Origin: Novosphingobium sp.
Lineage (GTDB): Bacteria; Pseudomonadota; Alphaproteobacteria; Sphingomonadales; Sphingomonadaceae
Reading direction: 5' to 3'
Assembly: GCF_039595395.1 (NCBI RefSeq)
Contig: NZ_JBCNLP010000001.1
Location: 2,418,001-2,482,000 of the forward strand
DNA length: 64,000 nt
Part shown: piece by piece, positions 44,095-53,026 of the stretch
Position numbering within the stretch: position 1 is the stretch's first letter
Layout: each line of letters begins with the position of its first letter
The notes under the pieces: generated by a model
Databases searched by the model: none
What the model was told of the DNA's origin: nothing
Seen by the model: the letters and a program-made list of their open reading frames with translations, nothing else
Translations under genes and position numbers: made by a program

Positions 44095-45059
44095 CCATTC
44101 TTGAAGGCCACAGCTCCGCCTGGCGGGAGTGGCGCGCGGCGCAGGCCTCGCCACGTATGCATCATGCGTGGATTTTGGCTGGCCCCAAAGGCGTGGGCAA
44201 GGCCAGCTTCGCCTTTGCCGCTGCCGCGCAGCTGGTGGCCGAACCGGGCGTGCCTCAGCCCGAGATTGAGGCCCATCCTGACATTCTGATCCCGCGCCAT
44301 CCCCCCGCCACCAAGGAGGATGAGAAAAAGCGCGACGAGGGCCTGCCGCATAACGTCAAGCGCTCGATCCCGGTGGACGAGATCCGCGCCCTGCAACGCC
44401 GCCTGACCACGCGGCCGACGCTGGGCAGCCGCCGTGCGATCATCATCGATCCGGCCGATGATCTGGAAACCAGCGCCGTCAATGCGCTGCTCAAAAGTCT
44501 GGAGGAGCCCCCGGCGGGCACCTATTTCCTGCTGGTGACGCATCGTCTGGGGCGGCTGCTGCCCACGATCCGTTCGCGCTGCCGCATCCTGCGGTTTGCG
44601 CCGCTGAGCGATGGGGCGGTGGATGGCATTCTGAAGGCGCAGGCCCCGCAGGCCGATGGACCGACGCGCGCCGCCGCCGTGGCCGCGGCGCAGGGTTCGC
44701 CCGGCGTGGCATTGGATTTCGTGCATGAGGAACTGGCCGCAGCGCACCAACTGATGGGCCGCATTCTGGCCGAGGGCGACGCGGGCATGATGCTGCGCGG
44801 CTTGCTGGCCGAGGAACTGGGCGCGCGCCCCAAGCGCGAACGCTTGAGCGCCGTCCTCGATCTGGCCCGCGCCGTGCTGGCCGCCGATCTGCGCTCTGCC
44901 ACGCCCCGTCGTCAGGCCCGGCTGATCGAGGCGCATGGCGCCATGGTCAAGCTGGCGCGCGAGGCGCCGATCTACAATTACGACCCCGGTCTGCTGGCGA
45001 TGGAAATCGGGGCCTTGCTGGCATCGTCCGCCGTGCCTACAGAGGCTGGCAACCGATAA
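44091..45059 (+). CDS. holB: DNA polymerase III subunit delta'
   Basis: A 322-residue clamp-loader subunit. HHAWILAGPKGVGKASFAF is the degenerate P-loop, then IIIDPADDLETSAVNALLK and LEEPPAGTYFLLVTH, and the arginine-finger region RSRCRILRF are visible. It loads the sliding clamp together with delta and gamma/tau. It starts at TTG 44091, overlapping the tmk stop (TTGA). The tmk-holB-metG order is conserved in alphaproteobacteria. Confidence 0.93.
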   Translation: MTILEGHSSAWREWRAAQASPRMHHAWILAGPKGVGKASFAFAAAAQLVAEPGVPQPEIEAHPDILIPRHPPATKEDEKKRDEGLPHNVKRSIPVDEIRALQRRLTTRPTLGSRRAIIIDPADDLETSAVNALLKSLEEPPAGTYFLLVTHRLGRLLPTIRSRCRILRFAPLSDGAVDGILKAQAPQADGPTRAAAVAAAQGSPGVALDFVHEELAAAHQLMGRILAEGDAGMMLRGLLAEELGARPKRERLSAVLDLARAVLAADLRSATPRRQARLIEAHGAMVKLAREAPIYNYDPGLLAMEIGALLASSAVPTEAGNR

Positions 45060-45089
45060 CCCTCTCGCAAGTCAGGTAAGCACGGGCCC

Positions 45090-46652
45090 ATGGCCGATCC
45101 TTTCTACATCACCACCGCCATCGCCTATCCCAATGGCAAGCCCCACATCGGCCATGCCTATGAGGCGATCGCCGCCGACGTCATCGCCCGCCATCAGCGC
45201 GCCGAGGGCCGCGACGTGCGTTTCCAGACCGGCACTGACGAGCATGGCCTGAAGATGGCGCAGAAGGCACGCGATCTGGGCATCACGCCGCGCGCGTTGT
45301 GCGACGAAATGTCCGGACATTTCCGTGCGATGTGCGACACTCTGAACATTTCTTATGATGTGTTCCAGCGCACCACCGATGAGGCCCATTACAAGGCCAG
45401 CCAGGCCATCTGGCAGGCGATGGAAGCCAATGGCGATCTCTATCTCGATCGCTACGAGGGCTGGTATTCGGTGCGCGACGAGGCTTTCTACGATGAAAGC
45501 GAGTTGGTTGAGGGTGAGGGCGGTGAGAAGCTCTCGCCTCAGGGCACGCCGGTCGAATGGACCGTTGAGGAAAGCTGGTTCTTCCGCCTTTCGGCCTATC
45601 AGGAGCCGCTGCTGGCGCTTTACAACAGCCAGCCGGACTTCATCAGCCCCGACAGTCGCCGCAATGAGGTGGTGAAATTCGTCGAAGGCGGACTGCGCGA
45701 TCTGTCGGTTTCGCGCACCAGCTTCGACTGGGGTGTTCCGGTGCCCGGTTCGCCGGGGCATGTGATGTATGTCTGGGTCGATGCGCTGACCAACTATCTG
45801 ACGGGTCTGGGCTATCCCGAGAAGACCCCGGAGATGGAGCGCTGGTGGCCCGCCGATATCCATCTGATCGGCAAGGACATCGTCCGCTTCCACACCGTCT
45901 ATTGGCCCGCCTTTCTGATGAGCGCCAAGCTGCCTCTGCCCAAGCAGGTGTTCGGCCATGGCTTCCTGCTGCATCGTGGGGAAAAAATGTCGAAGTCGCT
46001 GGGCAATGTGGTCGATCCGCTGGAACTGGCCGAGCGTTTCGGCGTCGACAGCCTGCGCTACTTCCTGATGCGCGAAGTCAGCTTCGGCCATGACGGCAGC
46101 TATTCGGCGGAAGCCATCGTGACGCGCTGCAATGCCGAGCTGGCCAACAGCTTCGGCAATCTGGCTCAACGCAGCCTTTCGATGATTTTCAAAAACATGG
46201 GTGGCATTCTTAAGGCTGAGTTGCCGCTTTCCGACGCCGACGATGCGCTGCTGGCCACAGTGGCCGAAAGCATCGCCGCCATGCGTGAAGCCTTCGGTAC
46301 GCTGGACTTCTCCGAAGGGCTCGATGCCTGGATGCGCGGCGTCTTCGCCTGCAACGCCTATGTCGACGAGCAGGCGCCATGGGCGCTGCGCAAGAGCGAT
46401 CCCGAGCGCATGGAAGCCGTGCTGATGGTGCTGCTGCGCGTGGTGCGCGATCTGGCCATCGCCCTGCGCCCGGTGGTGCCGACCGCCATCGACAAGCTCT
46501 TCGATCAGATGGGCATTGCCGAGGATGCTCGCGACTTCGCTGCTCTGGAAAACAGGGGCTGGCTGGCCGATCTGGCCTCTGCTGGCTTCACGCTGCAGCA
46601 GCCCAGCGGCGTCTTCCCGCGCCTCGAACTGCCTGCTGACGAGAACGCCTGA
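45090..46652 (+). CDS. metG: Methionyl-tRNA synthetase
   Basis: A 520-residue class I synthetase. AYPNGKPHIGHAYEA holds the HIGH motif, and GEKMSKSLGNVVDP the KMSKS loop. The anticodon-binding helical domain follows (about 360-510). The zinc-binding Cys knuckles of the long MetG form are missing, as in the short alphaproteobacterial type. The last base of its TGA is the first base of the tatD ATG. Confidence 0.95.
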   Translation: MADPFYITTAIAYPNGKPHIGHAYEAIAADVIARHQRAEGRDVRFQTGTDEHGLKMAQKARDLGITPRALCDEMSGHFRAMCDTLNISYDVFQRTTDEAHYKASQAIWQAMEANGDLYLDRYEGWYSVRDEAFYDESELVEGEGGEKLSPQGTPVEWTVEESWFFRLSAYQEPLLALYNSQPDFISPDSRRNEVVKFVEGGLRDLSVSRTSFDWGVPVPGSPGHVMYVWVDALTNYLTGLGYPEKTPEMERWWPADIHLIGKDIVRFHTVYWPAFLMSAKLPLPKQVFGHGFLLHRGEKMSKSLGNVVDPLELAERFGVDSLRYFLMREVSFGHDGSYSAEAIVTRCNAELANSFGNLAQRSLSMIFKNMGGILKAELPLSDADDALLATVAESIAAMREAFGTLDFSEGLDAWMRGVFACNAYVDEQAPWALRKSDPERMEAVLMVLLRVVRDLAIALRPVVPTAIDKLFDQMGIAEDARDFAALENRGWLADLASAGFTLQQPSGVFPRLELPADENA

Positions 46653-47434
46653 TGCTGATCGATTCCCACTGCCACCTCAATTACAAAGGCCTGATCGAGC
46701 AGCAGGGCGAGGTGCTGGCGCGCGCGCGGGCGGCGGGGATCGGCGCATTTCTCAACATCTCGACCCGACAGAGCGAATGGGCCGATGTCGTCGCCACGGC
46801 GGAGCGTGAAAGCGACGTCTGGGCAACCGTCGGCATCCATCCGCATGAGGCCGACCAGCATGCCGATCTGGGTGAAAGCATCCTACTGGAGGCGACGCGG
46901 CACCCGCGCGTGATCGGCATCGGCGAGACGGGCCTTGACTACTATTACGACCATTCGGACCGCGCGGTGCAGCAGGATCTGTTCCGCACCCATATCCGCG
47001 TGGCGCGTGAAACCGGCCTGCCGCTGATCATCCACACCCGCGATGCCGAAGAGGATACGGCCCGCATCCTGACCGAGGAAATGGCACAGAGAGCTTTCCC
47101 CGCGCTGATCCATTGCTTCACCGCTTCGGCTGATTTTGGCGAGAAGGTGCTGGACCTGGGGCTGACGATCTCGATTTCCGGCATTGTGACCTTCAAGAAC
47201 GCCCGCGATCTTCAGGCCTTTGTCGCCACCATCCCGCAGGATCGCCTGCTGGTGGAAACGGACTCGCCCTTTCTTGCGCCGGTCCCGCATCGCGGCAAGG
47301 TCTGCGAACCGGCCTATACCGCTGACACGGCGCGTTTCGTGGCTGGCTTGCGCGAGGTCAGCGTTGAAGATCTGGCCGCCACCACCAGCGCCAATTTCCG
47401 CAAGCTCTTCGCCAAGGCAGGGCTTGCCGCATGA
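46652..47434 (+). CDS. TatD family metal-dependent deoxyribonuclease
   Basis: A 260-residue TIM-barrel hydrolase: DSHCHLNY (first metal His pair), GIHPHEAD, GETGLDYYYD, IIHTRDAEEDT, IHCFTAS and VETDSPFLAPVPHRG. These are the canonical TatD/YcfH metal ligands. Proteins of the group are 3'-5' DNases or phosphoesterases. The order metG-tatD-MBL is a common housekeeping arrangement. Confidence 0.93.
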   Translation: MLIDSHCHLNYKGLIEQQGEVLARARAAGIGAFLNISTRQSEWADVVATAERESDVWATVGIHPHEADQHADLGESILLEATRHPRVIGIGETGLDYYYDHSDRAVQQDLFRTHIRVARETGLPLIIHTRDAEEDTARILTEEMAQRAFPALIHCFTASADFGEKVLDLGLTISISGIVTFKNARDLQAFVATIPQDRLLVETDSPFLAPVPHRGKVCEPAYTADTARFVAGLREVSVEDLAATTSANFRKLFAKAGLAA

Positions 47435-48210
47435 AGCTGGTGATGCTCGGCTCGGGAACCTCGACCGGCGTGCCCCGCGTGGCCGGCGAGCATGGCGAGG
47501 ACTGGGGCCAGTGTGACCCCGCCGACCCCAAGAACCGCCGCACCCGCGCCTCGATCATGGTCGAGAGCACGGCAGGATCGCGTCTGCTGGTCGACACCTC
47601 GACCGATCTGCGGCAGCAATTGCTGGCCAATGACATCCATCGTCTTGACGCCGTGTTCTGGACGCATGACCATGCCGATCACTGCCACGGCATCGATGAT
47701 CTACGCCCCTTCCGCTATGGCCGCGCCGGGCCCTTGCCGGGCTTTGCCAATGACGAGACGGTGCGTCGCCTGCGCAACCGCTTCGGCTATGTCTTTGCCG
47801 GGCAGCATGGCTATCATACGCTGGTCGAGCTGGACTCGCTCGACCGGCTCCGCATGTTCGCGGGCTTTGGCATTGGCTGGTGCCAGATGCCGCATGGCCC
47901 AGCGCAAAGCACCGCCTTCCGCTTCGACTGCGATGGCAAGTCCATCGGATATGCAACTGATTTTAGTGCGATAACTGGTGATATGGTCAGTCTGTTTCAC
48001 GGCGTCGACCTGCTGGTCGCGGACTGTCTCAGGCGCGAGCCGCATCCCACGCATGCCCATCTTGCCATGTCGCTTGAACTGATCGAGGCGACGCGCGCCA
48101 ACCGTGCCGTGCTGACGCATCTGGACAAGAGCATGGATTACCGTGCCGTGTCAGAGGAAATCCCGGCCCATGTCCAGGTCGGCTATGACGGCCTGACCGT
48201 CGAACTGTAA
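47431..48210 (+). CDS. MBL-fold metallo-hydrolase (PhnP-like)
   Basis: A 259-residue metallo-beta-lactamase-fold protein with LGSGTSTGVPR at the start (PhnP/RNase-Z-like group) and the metal motif THDHADHCHGIDDLRP. A second-metal Asp lies near IGYATDFSAITG and a terminal His in VLTHLDKSMDY. Members hydrolyse cyclic phosphodiesters. The exact substrate is unknown. It overlaps tatD by ATGA and ends the operon. Confidence 0.9.
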   Translation: MKLVMLGSGTSTGVPRVAGEHGEDWGQCDPADPKNRRTRASIMVESTAGSRLLVDTSTDLRQQLLANDIHRLDAVFWTHDHADHCHGIDDLRPFRYGRAGPLPGFANDETVRRLRNRFGYVFAGQHGYHTLVELDSLDRLRMFAGFGIGWCQMPHGPAQSTAFRFDCDGKSIGYATDFSAITGDMVSLFHGVDLLVADCLRREPHPTHAHLAMSLELIEATRANRAVLTHLDKSMDYRAVSEEIPAHVQVGYDGLTVEL

Positions 48211-48215
48211 GTCGC

Positions 48216-48635
48216 TTACATCGACTCATCAGCCATTTCGGTCAGCGTCCAGCATGAAGCGGTCGGGCGAAACAGATAGCGAAGCTGATAACCGGTATCA
48301 GGCTTGGCGAGCAGGACCTCCACCGCACCGCCGCTCCGGGCGGCCTTGCTCATGGCCAGCCCATCGTGGCGGCGCCGCGCTTCGAGCGGCATGACCGGGA
48401 AAGCGAGCGAGGCGGCAGACACCTTGCGCTTCACCATCCTGGGCTCCGGTTCGGCATCGGCATCGATGCTGCCGGACAGCAGAGGGTCCGCGACATGCGC
48501 GCGCTGAACCTGCGCGCTTCGACCAAAAGCAGTGAGGAACGCCTCGAAGCTCCGGCCCGGACAAGCAGCAGCGAAAGCCGCAGAAGGAAGGAGACCAGCA
48601 GCAAGGGCAGCGATCATCCGGGGGCTGCGGGTCAT
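48216..48635 (-). CDS. Small exported protein of unknown function
   Basis: A 139-residue protein with a signal peptide (residues 1-23, ending AFAAACPG) and two Cys residues that could form a disulphide. The C-terminal half (YQLRYLFRPTASCWTLTEMAD) resembles small conserved sphingomonad periplasmic proteins, with no known function. AAGGAG lies 8 bases before the ATG at 48635. It is convergent with the MBL gene, five bases apart. Confidence 0.65.
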   Translation of the reverse strand: MTRSPRMIAALAAGLLPSAAFAAACPGRSFEAFLTAFGRSAQVQRAHVADPLLSGSIDADAEPEPRMVKRKVSAASLAFPVMPLEARRRHDGLAMSKAARSGGAVEVLLAKPDTGYQLRYLFRPTASCWTLTEMADESM

Positions 48636-48773
48636 CAAAGGCTCCTTAGGCCAACGGCATTGGCATGCCGGTTTCACACCATCACATGCTTATCATCGCT
48701 CGCTCCCCAGCCGAGGTGAAAAATAAATCCGTCGCCGCGTGACCAATTCCGTGCCCGCAGCGAACAAGATAAC

Positions 48774-49371
48774 ATGCGTTCAAGCTTCCTCTCGACCTTG
48801 GTCCCCAGGCGGTCATCCAGCCCGGCACCGCCGTTTCCCGGCGCGCCGGATGAATGGGGCGGGTTGATGGTTGCCGCGCAGGCCGGCCATGGCGGAGCCT
48901 ATCGGCGGTTGCTCAGCGAGATATCTCTCTGGCTGCAGCGCTATTTCCAGCGGCGCCTGCCCCCCCGGCGAGGTCGATGATGCGGTGCAGGAAACCCTGC
49001 TGGCCCTCCATCGGCGGCGACACACCTATGATCCAGCCTATCCGCTGGGGCCATGGCTGGCGGCGATCGCCAAGCGCAAATGGATCGACCAGCTTCGCCT
49101 CCTTGGCCGCCGCGCGACCGAGGAGCTGCCGGAGAACCTGGCCGTCGGCGACCATGAGGCGGCGGTGACGAGTGCCTCGGTGCTGGCCAGCCTGCTCGAT
49201 CAGCTCAAACCGGCGCAGGCGCAGGTCATCAGGCTGGTCAAGGTGCAGGGCTACAGCATCGAGGAAGCCTCCCGCGCGACGGGCCTGTCCGTTCCTGCCG
49301 TCAAGATGAACATTCACCGCGGGCTCGCCAGCCTGACGGCCTTTATCGAGAAGACCGCCGATGTCGAGTGA
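48774..49371 (+). pseudogene. ECF sigma factor, frameshifted at a C7 run
   Basis: The first frame gives an N-terminus and sigma-2 start (LMVAAQAGHGGAYRRLLSEI, WLQRYFQRRLPP) and stops at 48980. A second frame continues from the same point: EVDDAVQETLLALHRRRHTY, GPWLAAIAKRKWIDQLR, then the sigma-4 helix-turn-helix (IRLVKVQGYSIEEASRATG). The switch falls in seven C (48960-48966). With six C the gene is one 198-residue ECF sigma factor of the SigF/EcfF-like type. Its anti-sigma gene overlaps its 3' end. Either the gene is inactive here or one base is miscalled. Confidence 0.85.
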
Positions 49372-50002
49372 TGCCCTGATCCGCGATCTCTCCGCCAATC
49401 TGGCGCCGGTGCGCCGCCGCCGTCCGGGGCGTGAGGGTGCGATGCTGCTGGCCCTGGGCGGAGGCGAACTGACCCTGCTGCTGGGACTGGGGCTGATGCG
49501 GCCGGATATGGGCCACATGATCGCGACGCCCTTTATGTTGTGGAAGCTGTGCGGTCTGGCCGTGCTGGCCGCTGTGGCCTGCATGGGCGCGATCCGCTCG
49601 TTTTCTCCCACGGTCAGGCCGCGCCGCGCTCTGACGATCACCTTTGGTCTGGCGATTGCGATCATGATTGCCGGGGCTTTCGTGATGCCGGAGCACCATG
49701 GCGGGCAGACATTGTTCATGCGTCTGGCGCCTTTGCAGGGTGTTCTCTGTGCGACCTCCATCACTGTGCTGTCGCTGCCGATCATGGCGATGCTCTCGGT
49801 GCTGATGCATCGCGGCGCGCCGACCCATCCGCAGGGCAGCGCTATCGCTTCAGGCCTTGCCGCCAGCACGCTGGGCGCCTTCATCTTTGCCTTCTGCTGC
49901 CGGGTCAATGATCCGCTCTACATCGCCGTCTGGTATTCCGTGGCCTGCGCCGCCGTGACGATCACCGCCCGCTGGCTGCTGCCTCGACGCTTCCGCCTCT
50001 AA
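49361..50002 (+). CDS. NrsF-family (DUF1109) membrane anti-sigma factor
   Basis: A 213-residue protein with six membrane segments matching NrsF/DUF1109: SALIRDLSANLAPVRR-like start, LLLGLGLMRPDM, FMLWKLCGLAVLAAVA, MPEHHGG and a final helix ending RRFRL. NrsF proteins hold an ECF sigma factor at the inner membrane and release it under heavy-metal or oxidative stress. The gene overlaps the sigma gene by eleven bases, so the two form one transcription unit. Confidence 0.85.
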   Translation: MSSDALIRDLSANLAPVRRRRPGREGAMLLALGGGELTLLLGLGLMRPDMGHMIATPFMLWKLCGLAVLAAVACMGAIRSFSPTVRPRRALTITFGLAIAIMIAGAFVMPEHHGGQTLFMRLAPLQGVLCATSITVLSLPIMAMLSVLMHRGAPTHPQGSAIASGLAASTLGAFIFAFCCRVNDPLYIAVWYSVACAAVTITARWLLPRRFRL

Positions 50003-50085
50003 CCGCATCAAACGCTGTGCTGATCCGAGCCCGGATGTCCGGGAACGGATGTCTGCGCCCTCACGACTCCTGAAAGGACTTCGAT

Positions 50086-50667
50086 ATGGACACCACCCGC
50101 GACACGCCCCGCGCCGATCAGAGCTGGCTCAAAAGCTATTACTTCCTGCGCTTTGGCGTTTCCACGGCATGGGTTGTCGCTGCCTTCACCATCGCCAGAA
50201 CCGCGCCGACGCTCGCCGCGATCATGCTCATTGCCTATCCCGCGTGGGATGCCATTGCCAACTATGTCGATGCCAGCCGCAGCGGCGGGCTGGCGCGCAA
50301 CAAGAGCCAGATGCTGAACTTCATCGTCAGCGTGATCACTGCGGTGGCGGTCGCTCAGGCCTTGCGTCAGGGGATGCATGCGGTGCTTGGCGTGTTCGGT
50401 GTCTGGGCGGTGCTGTCCGGCCTGTTCCAGCTTGTGACGGCTGTGCGCCGCCGCAAGGCCTATGGCGCGCAATGGGCCATGATCCTGAGCGGCGCCCAAT
50501 CCGGTCTGGCGGGCGGGCATATGCTGAGCAAGGCCGCCAGCGTGCTGCCCGCCGGGATTGCCGACATTGCGCCCTATGCCGCTTTCGGCGCCTTCTACTT
50601 TCTTGTCTCCGCGCTGTGGCTGACCATCAGCGATGCCCGCCGCAGCGCGAAGATGGGTGCCGCCTGA
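50086..50667 (+). CDS. DUF308-like small membrane protein
   Basis: A 193-residue protein with six hydrophobic segments in paired arrangement, resembling the HdeD/DUF308 family (YYFLRFGVSTAWVVAAF, IMLIAYPAWDAIANYVDA, and SGLFQLVTAVRRRK). HdeD-type proteins are tied to stress or acid resistance in other bacteria, and the function here is unknown. It is convergent with the esterase gene. Confidence 0.65.
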   Translation: MDTTRDTPRADQSWLKSYYFLRFGVSTAWVVAAFTIARTAPTLAAIMLIAYPAWDAIANYVDASRSGGLARNKSQMLNFIVSVITAVAVAQALRQGMHAVLGVFGVWAVLSGLFQLVTAVRRRKAYGAQWAMILSGAQSGLAGGHMLSKAASVLPAGIADIAPYAAFGAFYFLVSALWLTISDARRSAKMGAA

Positions 50668-50673
50668 TCGATC

Positions 50674-52461
50674 TCAGAGCTTTTCGCAGTGGAAGGAGGT
50701 TGCGGTTTCGATGTTCTCGCCGGTTCGGCGCGGCTGCTGGGGATAGGGGCACAGCAACCGCGTGCGGCCGGGCCAGGGTGTGTCATTCCCGGCGGTGGCG
50801 ACGACCTTGCCGGGGGCGACACCCTTTTCCCGCCAGGCCACCAGTTGCGAGAAGATGTCGAAGTGATCCGTCGCCGGGCCACCGCGCCCATGGTTCATGC
50901 CCGGCACGGCGTAGAATTGGACGAAACGCCCCGACTGGCCCCGTTCCCGCGCATCGACCTGCGCCAGCCAGCGCAGCGTGTCATTGATCGAGAAAACCGG
51001 ATCGCTGACGCCATGGAAGATGATGATCTTGCCGCCGCGTTTGGTGAAGGGGCTCAGGTCGGTGGCATCGGCATGCATGAAATCGACCGACGCTTCGTTC
51101 AAAGCGCCCCATTTGACGTGAGCTGCGGCATAGGCCTCATCGAGATCGACGTTCAAGGCATAGCGGGACAGATCGGTGACGCTATCGGCGATATCGAGCG
51201 GCGGGGATCGGAACACCGCCGAATTGCTCGGCGCGCCAAGCCGGATCAGCGCGCCATTGTTGGTCGCCGAAGCATAGCCGCCCATTTTCCAGATGCGCCA
51301 GCCCTGGGTCACACCCCGGCCAGTCTGCGCGCCAATCCCGGCATCCCATGGCCAGTCGGAATAGATGGCCTTGCCGTCGCGCAGTTTCGGCCCTTCGAAC
51401 ACCTTGCGCAACGCGAGGATCTGCGCGGGCAGAAGGCATTGCGCGGTCTTGTCGGCAGAGGTGTCGCCCTTGCAGGCGATGGCATTGAGATGCGGCAGCA
51501 CGCGGGGCGTGGTGCAAGCGGTGAAGTTCTCGACCATGCCGTCCTGCGTGCCGTCCAGCGCATCGCAGGCGGCCAGAATGGCGCGCTGGGCCAGCAGGAT
51601 GTCCTCATCGCTCATCGCCTTGTTGATCAGCGGCAGGCCATCGGCGCCGATCTGACCGAGCGCGCGGGCCGCGCCCGCCATCGCCTGCCCATCGGCCAGT
51701 TGCGCGATGGAAGCATGGGCCAGATGGAAGCCGGGATAGCCGATCAGCGCGGCGTCGAACTCCTGAGGGAAGCGCTGGACGGCCATCATGCCTTCCTGCC
51801 CGCCCTTCGACCCGCCCACAAAATAGGTGAGCTGCGCAGGGCGACCGTAATAGGCGCGGATCAGCGCCTTGCCCGCCTGAGCCACCGGACCGATATAGCC
51901 GAAGCCGTAATTGTGGCGCGCCAAAGCATCATGGCCAAAGGTGGCCAGCCCCTGCAGCGCGGGATCGTTGTTGACGCCATTATCATGGCCGGAATCCGAG
52001 GAGATCACGGCATAACCCTGTGTCAGCGCGCGCTGATCGTCCTGCCCCAGAATGATGCCGGTCGCATCGCCCAGATTGCCATCGGTGCCGCCACCGCCCT
52101 GAAAGAAGAAGCGCCCGTTCCAGGCGGTGGGCATACGCAGGTGGAACTTGATGGCATAGGTCTGGCCGCCCGCACCGCTGCGCTCCTGCATCTTGCCGAT
52201 GATCTCGCAATGGGCGGGCATCGCCGGGGTCGGCGGGAAGGGGCGGGTGTCACCCGCCGCGCGCACTTCGGCAGGGGTGGGGCCGTGAAGCGCGGCGGTG
52301 GTGATATGGGTCGAGGGATCGGGCATGGTCGTGCCAGTCAGCGCCGTGCAGCGATCGTGAGTATCCGGGGCCTGTGCTGCAGCGATGCCCACGCCACTGG
52401 CCTGAGCCATGGCAAGGCCCAGTATGGAACCAAGCGCCCGATACATGATTGTCGCCTTCAT
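50674..52461 (-). CDS. Tannase/feruloyl esterase family exported enzyme
   Basis: A 595-residue secreted esterase. Signal peptide 1-30 and the tannase-family core are visible: TAWNGRFFFQGGGGTDG, the nucleophile in VGGSKGGQEG (about residue 211), acid in GVSDPVFS, and His in MNHGRGGPATDHF. Paired Cys (including the one before the active-site region and the CDALDG/CTTPR pairs) suit the disulphides of this family. These enzymes cleave gallate or hydroxycinnamate esters from plant polymers. The ATG at 52461 follows GAGAAGGG. It is divergent from a MarR gene that probably regulates it. Confidence 0.85.
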   Translation of the reverse strand: MKATIMYRALGSILGLAMAQASGVGIAAAQAPDTHDRCTALTGTTMPDPSTHITTAALHGPTPAEVRAAGDTRPFPPTPAMPAHCEIIGKMQERSGAGGQTYAIKFHLRMPTAWNGRFFFQGGGGTDGNLGDATGIILGQDDQRALTQGYAVISSDSGHDNGVNNDPALQGLATFGHDALARHNYGFGYIGPVAQAGKALIRAYYGRPAQLTYFVGGSKGGQEGMMAVQRFPQEFDAALIGYPGFHLAHASIAQLADGQAMAGAARALGQIGADGLPLINKAMSDEDILLAQRAILAACDALDGTQDGMVENFTACTTPRVLPHLNAIACKGDTSADKTAQCLLPAQILALRKVFEGPKLRDGKAIYSDWPWDAGIGAQTGRGVTQGWRIWKMGGYASATNNGALIRLGAPSNSAVFRSPPLDIADSVTDLSRYALNVDLDEAYAAAHVKWGALNEASVDFMHADATDLSPFTKRGGKIIIFHGVSDPVFSINDTLRWLAQVDARERGQSGRFVQFYAVPGMNHGRGGPATDHFDIFSQLVAWREKGVAPGKVVATAGNDTPWPGRTRLLCPYPQQPRRTGENIETATSFHCEKL

Positions 52462-52502
52462 GCCCTTCTCTCCCATATCATTCTTGTCCGTGAATTGCTT
52501 CT

Positions 52503-52515
52503 TTGCATAGCATTA
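52503..52515. promoter_or_regulatory. Candidate MarR site upstream of esterase and marR
   Basis: TTGCATAGCATTA lies in the divergent promoter region between the esterase and MarR genes. It matches the motif at 55337-55349 upstream of the receptor gene at 12 of 13 positions. Confidence 0.45.
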
Positions 52516-52574
52516 GGTCAAGCGGGAAGACTGTGCCATAGCGGCGCACTTCTCGCGCCGGACCCGCTTGCTGC

Positions 52575-52991
52575 ATGAAAAATCCGCTCAACGACTACCC
52601 TGGCTATCATTTGCGTCGCGCGGCGAGCAGCCGCCTTGCCGAGCTGGCGCGCCATCTGGAAGGCTTCACCCTCGGCGTGACCGAAGCCTCGATCCTGACC
52701 GTCATCGACCAGAACCCGGATATGTCGCAGGCCGAATGTGGCCGCATGCTGTCGATCAAGCGGCCCAACCTCAATCCGCTGATGCTGCGCCTGATCCATC
52801 GCGGGCTGGTCTCCAGCACCAAGGGGGAGGGGCGGGCGCTCAAGCTGCGGCTGACCGAAGAGGGCAAGGCGCTGATCCCCGGCATCCTTGCCGAGTTCGA
52901 GGCGCAGGAGGCGCGGATCTTCGCCTCGGTGCCTGAAAAGTACCGAGCCGATCTGGTCGCCATCCTGCGCGCCCTGCGGGTGAAGGACTAG
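52575..52991 (+). CDS. MarR-family regulator
   Basis: A 138-residue winged-helix protein: VTEASILTVIDQNPDMSQAE, the recognition helix IKRPNLNPLMLRLIHRGLV and the wing GRALKLRLTEEGKALI. MarR proteins near aromatic-acid genes often sense hydroxycinnamates, so ferulate-type sensing is plausible. It sits between the esterase and the TonB-dependent receptor, and both promoter regions share a motif. Confidence 0.87.
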   Translation: MKNPLNDYPGYHLRRAASSRLAELARHLEGFTLGVTEASILTVIDQNPDMSQAECGRMLSIKRPNLNPLMLRLIHRGLVSSTKGEGRALKLRLTEEGKALIPGILAEFEAQEARIFASVPEKYRADLVAILRALRVKD

Positions 52992-53019
52992 GCGCCCACC
53001 GGCGGCCCGGCAGGCGCCT
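52990..53019. terminator. Weak hairpin between marR and receptor genes
   Basis: AGGCGCC (52990-52996) and GGCGCCT (53013-53019) form a 7-bp stem between convergent genes. No U-tract is visible, so this is tentative. Confidence 0.3.
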
Positions 53020-53026
53020 TGGCGCA

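Noticed and set aside
50689..52578. 629-codon plus-strand ORF
   Set aside because: Antisense to the tannase-family gene. It has no start signal or known domain.
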